Assembly: GCA_051006995.1 (NCBI GenBank)
Contig: JBPCSQ010000006.1
Location: forward strand, 186,001 to 250,000
Source of the DNA: JAIQGF01 sp051006995
GTDB taxonomy: Bacteria > Acidobacteriota > Terriglobia > Terriglobales > Acidobacteriaceae
Direction: 5' to 3'
DNA length: 64,000 nucleotides
Shown: positions 61,228 to 64,000 of the stretch, piece after piece
Numbering within the stretch: position 1 is the stretch's first letter
Layout: each line of letters begins with the position of its first letter
Made by a program: the position numbers and the translations under genes
The notes under the pieces: model-generated
Databases searched by the model: none
What the model was told of the DNA's origin: nothing
Seen by the model: only the letters and a program-made list of their open reading frames with translations

Positions 61228-62220
61228 TCAGCCCTGCCGGGCTGCCACAGCGGCGGCTTGGCGCTTCTCCCAGCGCCATGCGGACTCGACAATGCCGTCA
61301 AGATCGGAATGCTGAGGATGCCATCCGAACTCGGCAATCAGCTTCTCCGGGCTGGCGCAGAGCACGGACGGGTCTCCGGGACGGCGGGGGGCGTTTCGCA
61401 TATTCAGCTTGGCGCCGGTGGTGCGGACGACGGCGTCGCACACCTGGCGCACCGAGTAGCTGACGCCGGCGCCGATGTTGTAGACACGAAATCCGGGGGA
61501 ATCCATGTGCTTCAGTGCGAGCAAATGGGCATCGGCAATGTCAGAGACGTGAACATAATCCCGCAAGCAGGTGCCATCGGGCGTGTCGTAATCGGCGCCG
61601 TAGATTTCGAAATAAGGACGCCGGCCGGATGCCGTTTGCAGGAGCAGAGGAAGAATATGGGTCTCCGGATCATGCAACTCGCCGCACTCTCCGGTGCTGC
61701 CGCAAGCATTGAAGTAGCGGAAAGCGACTACCGTCCAGCGATAGGACGATGCGTACCAGCGCAGAACCCGCTCCAGGGCGAGCTTGCTTTCCCCGTACGC
61801 ATTGACGGGCTCTTTCGGGTGGTCCTCGGGAATGGGGACGATGGAAGGATTGCCGTAAACCGCGGCGGTTGAGGAAAACACAAAGTTCACGATGGCGGCG
61901 CGGCGCAACTCCTCGCAAAAGGCAATGCCGCCAGCCAAGTTGTGGTCGAAGAACGCGCCCGGATTGCTGACGGATTCCGCGATCAGCGCCCGGGCGGCAA
62001 AGTGGAAGACGACGTCGACGGAAACGCCGGCCAGCAATTCCCGGACAGCCTTGCGATCGGCGATATCGAGTTGATAGAACTTTGCCTCTGCCGGGACGGA
62101 CCGACGGTGGCCGGTGGACAAATCGTCCACGACCAACACTTTGTGCCCGAGCCGGAGTAACTCAGTGGCGCAAACCGAACCGATGTACCCTGCCCCACCC
62201 GTGACCAGGACATTCGCCAT
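61228..62220 (-). CDS. galE: UDP-glucose 4-epimerase
   Basis: The 330-residue SDR enzyme interconverts UDP-glucose and UDP-galactose. It shows the NAD motif VLVTGGAGYIGSVCATELL, VVDDLSTGHRRSV, the catalytic FSSTAAVYG and YGESK words, RYFNACGS, and the substrate words YGADYDTPDGTCLRDYVHVSD that mark GalE. It is three bases from the sugar transferase gene upstream, so the two are cotranscribed. Confidence 0.95.
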   Translation of the reverse strand: MANVLVTGGAGYIGSVCATELLRLGHKVLVVDDLSTGHRRSVPAEAKFYQLDIADRKAVRELLAGVSVDVVFHFAARALIAESVSNPGAFFDHNLAGGIAFCEELRRAAIVNFVFSSTAAVYGNPSIVPIPEDHPKEPVNAYGESKLALERVLRWYASSYRWTVVAFRYFNACGSTGECGELHDPETHILPLLLQTASGRRPYFEIYGADYDTPDGTCLRDYVHVSDIADAHLLALKHMDSPGFRVYNIGAGVSYSVRQVCDAVVRTTGAKLNMRNAPRRPGDPSVLCASPEKLIAEFGWHPQHSDLDGIVESAWRWEKRQAAAVAARQG

Positions 62221-62223
62221 TCC

Positions 62224-62880
62224 CTAATACGCTCCATCTCCCTTAACGACTTTTCCAGGAGTCTGCAACAGCAGCTTCAAATCGAAAGCCAACGACCAGT
62301 GGCTGATGTAAAAAGCATCCATGCGAACGCGCTCGTCATATCCGACGGACTGGCGCCCGTTGACTTGCCAGTAGCCGGTCATGCCAGGTTTCACAGATAA
62401 CAGAAGAGCCTGAAAATCGCCATATTTGGACAGTTCCGAAGAGGTGATCATTCGGGGACCTACCAGGCTCATCTGTCCCCTGAGAACGTTGAACAGTTGG
62501 GGAAGCTCGTCCAAGCTGTATTTGCGCAGAGAGCGGCCCAGTGGTGTGATGCGCGGATCATCTTTGAGCTTGTAGTTTTCTTCAAACTGGCGGCGCAGCT
62601 CGGCATCCGACCGCAAGATGACATCGGCGTCCACCCGCATGGTCCGAAACTTAAGAGCGTCGAATTCGCCGCCTCCGCCAATCACCCTCCGGCGATAGAG
62701 CACGGGACCGCGGTCCTGAAGCTTGATGGCGAGCGCCAGAACCGCCATCAGCGGCGAAAGCAATACGAGCAGCAGGACAGCGCCACAAATATCGAGCATG
62801 CGCTTGAGCACGAGGGCGGAGCGCGGGCGACGAACCGCCGGCGCGGTTGCACTCACAGCGGCCATGGGTTTAGATACCAT
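62224..62880 (-). CDS. Undecaprenyl-phosphate sugar phosphotransferase
   Basis: This 218-residue sugar transferase has a short N-terminal part, one re-entrant/membrane helix (ALVLKRMLDICGAVLLLVLL), and the full catalytic set: FDALKFRTMRVDAD, LRKYSLDELPQLFNVL with the Asp-Glu dyad, MSLVGPRM, VKPGMTGYWQVNGRQ. It fits the PglC/WbaP C-terminal class, which starts glycan repeat assembly by loading sugar-1-phosphate onto undecaprenyl phosphate. It is the intact counterpart of the altered enzyme at 58801. Confidence 0.92.
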   Translation of the reverse strand: MVSKPMAAVSATAPAVRRPRSALVLKRMLDICGAVLLLVLLSPLMAVLALAIKLQDRGPVLYRRRVIGGGGEFDALKFRTMRVDADVILRSDAELRRQFEENYKLKDDPRITPLGRSLRKYSLDELPQLFNVLRGQMSLVGPRMITSSELSKYGDFQALLLSVKPGMTGYWQVNGRQSVGYDERVRMDAFYISHWSLAFDLKLLLQTPGKVVKGDGAY

Positions 62881-62891
62881 TCGCTAATCAT

Positions 62892-64000
62892 TCAAAGCTG
62901 GGCTGCCGCCGACAACACCCTCGTTGTCCCGACGCCTGATAGTATGCGCTTCCACTGTTCCTCGCGGCCCGGGGCGCTGTACACCCGCTCCGCATATTCG
63001 CAGCAGGAACGCGAAATGTGCTGCCGCGTTTCCATATCCATAGGGCTGAAGCTTTCGATGGCCGTCACAAAGTCTGCAGCGTCCCGCACGAGAACGCCAC
63101 GCCCCAGAATTTCTTTCGCCGAGGGCAGACCTTCCATGACATTGGCCGTCGCGATGCACGGAACGCCGGCCGCCAAAGATTCCATGACCTTGTTCGGAAA
63201 CCCGACGCTCACCGGCAACGGAAAAACGCTCAGGTCAGAATCGCGGATGATATCGAACATAGACGGGACGAAGCCAGTGAATTTCAGGTTACGGTATCTC
63301 CTCGGGAAATGCGGCGGACATTTGCCGACGATTCGCAATTCGAAGCGGGCGGGATCCAGCGCCGGCGCAATCACATTGTTCAATACGCTCAGCCCCAATT
63401 CGTTGGCGGCATACGACAGCTTGCCGTGAAAGGAGACCACCAGGCGTTCACGAGGCTCCTGGCGGCGCGGCTGCACGCCATCGCGAACATCGTGCACCCA
63501 GACTTCGATGGGCGTTTTGACACCCAACTGCCGCAACTCGCGGGCTTCGCGTTCGGCGGAAACCAGCACCAGCGCCGCCGCGTTGCAGGCGGCTTCCTCC
63601 TGGCTCGGCAGCAACATGGCATCCAGCGCGTAGAGGAACCGCTTGTAGCCCGGCGCACTCGACGCCATTAAGCGGTTCAAATGGCTGCAGCAATCCACGC
63701 AATCATAAACAACATTGGGATGGCTGAGATACCGGAACACCGGCAGGCGCTCGACATAAATGCAATCGTATGCGGAGAGGTCCATGCCAGCGAGAATGCG
63801 CGGCAGCTCGGCAGCGTTGTAAAACTCCTGCGTGATGGGCCGCTGATGCAGCAGGCCAACCAGGACGCGCCAGGCGCGTGCCGCTGCCGACGCGTTAGGA
63901 ATCACGGTGCGCGCGCGGATGCCTGCGGGCAACTCGATCGGGCTGCCGTCGTCGAGACAGATAAGATCCACGTCGGCCAGGGCCGTCAACTGTCGAAGCG
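62892..64000 (-). CDS. Glycosyltransferase family 4-like, start outside window
   Basis: The frame is open from the window edge (last visible codons encode LRQLTALADVDLICLDDG) to 62892, giving about 368 residues. A GT-B fold is supported by VVSFHGKLSYAANELGLSVL at the start of the second domain, the LRIVGKCPPHFPRRYRN strand and FPNKVMESLAAGVPCIAT as the donor-binding E-x7-E-like region. The N-terminus is missing. It belongs to the polysaccharide cluster and adds a sugar to the growing repeat; donor and acceptor are unknown. Confidence 0.85.
   Translation of the reverse strand, partial: LRQLTALADVDLICLDDGSPIELPAGIRARTVIPNASAAARAWRVLVGLLHQRPITQEFYNAAELPRILAGMDLSAYDCIYVERLPVFRYLSHPNVVYDCVDCCSHLNRLMASSAPGYKRFLYALDAMLLPSQEEAACNAAALVLVSAEREARELRQLGVKTPIEVWVHDVRDGVQPRRQEPRERLVVSFHGKLSYAANELGLSVLNNVIAPALDPARFELRIVGKCPPHFPRRYRNLKFTGFVPSMFDIIRDSDLSVFPLPVSVGFPNKVMESLAAGVPCIATANVMEGLPSAKEILGRGVLVRDAADFVTAIESFSPMDMETRQHISRSCCEYAERVYSAPGREEQWKRILSGVGTTRVLSAAAQL

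Overview
The window looks like a GC-rich chromosomal segment of an Acidobacteriota bacterium, probably class Terriglobia. This rests on gene content, not on a database match: paired VWFA-related secreted proteins of the acidobacterial type, two tandem Ser/Thr kinases fused to TolB/PD40-like propellers, a DUF2934 protein, a secreted SYLF protein, very large secreted BNR/Ig-like proteins, and many short word-like intergenic repeats. Both ends cut through genes. I saw no tRNA, rRNA, CRISPR array, transposase or prophage.

Layout. 1-9 kb: a partial membrane protein, small secreted proteins (Arg/Asp-rich protein, cupins, dienelactone hydrolase), DUF2934, two paralogous receptor-like kinases and a small Cys-containing secreted protein. 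9-20.7 kb: housekeeping genes (thiG, acyl-CoA synthetase, a peroxiredoxin with an in-frame UGA, phosphohexomutase coupled to a DivIC/FtsB-like gene, cutA, a reverse-transsulfuration pair, GerMN plus amidase, DUF1015). 20.7-30.7 kb: two VWA proteins, small envelope proteins, rph, an LacD-type aldolase, a STAS-like protein, guaA, a membrane protein and SYLF. 30.8-44.7 kb: leuS, nfo, a GNAT protein, modABC, an outer-membrane barrel plus cytochrome c pair behind a Fur-like palindrome, murB, a beta-propeller lipoprotein, DAHP synthase and cysK. 44.7-52.3 kb: a MacA-like adaptor, an ABC ATPase and a 1,579-residue secreted protein. 52.6-64 kb: lhgO behind two identical palindromes, then a minus-strand surface-polysaccharide cluster running to the right edge: two sugar epimerases, a UDP-sugar dehydrogenase, two initiating sugar transferases, a glycosyltransferase and a near-complete GDP-D-glycero-D-manno-heptose route (gmhA, hddA, hddC-like, HAD phosphatase).

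The most interesting signals are: a probable selenocysteine peroxiredoxin with a SECIS-like hairpin after the UGA; a recurrent arrangement in which a -10-like hexamer ends 6-9 bases before the start codon, suggesting leaderless mRNAs, which also places the modC start at an ACG codon; two 12-bp GGTATACC-core palindromes spaced 21 bp upstream of lhgO; a 9-1-9 Fur-like operator before an undescribed barrel/cytochrome pair; a polyprenyl-phosphate sugar transferase that has lost the catalytic Asp of its Asp-Glu dyad; and a GDP-heptose pathway whose phosphatase appears to be of the beta-phosphoglucomutase type instead of GmhB.
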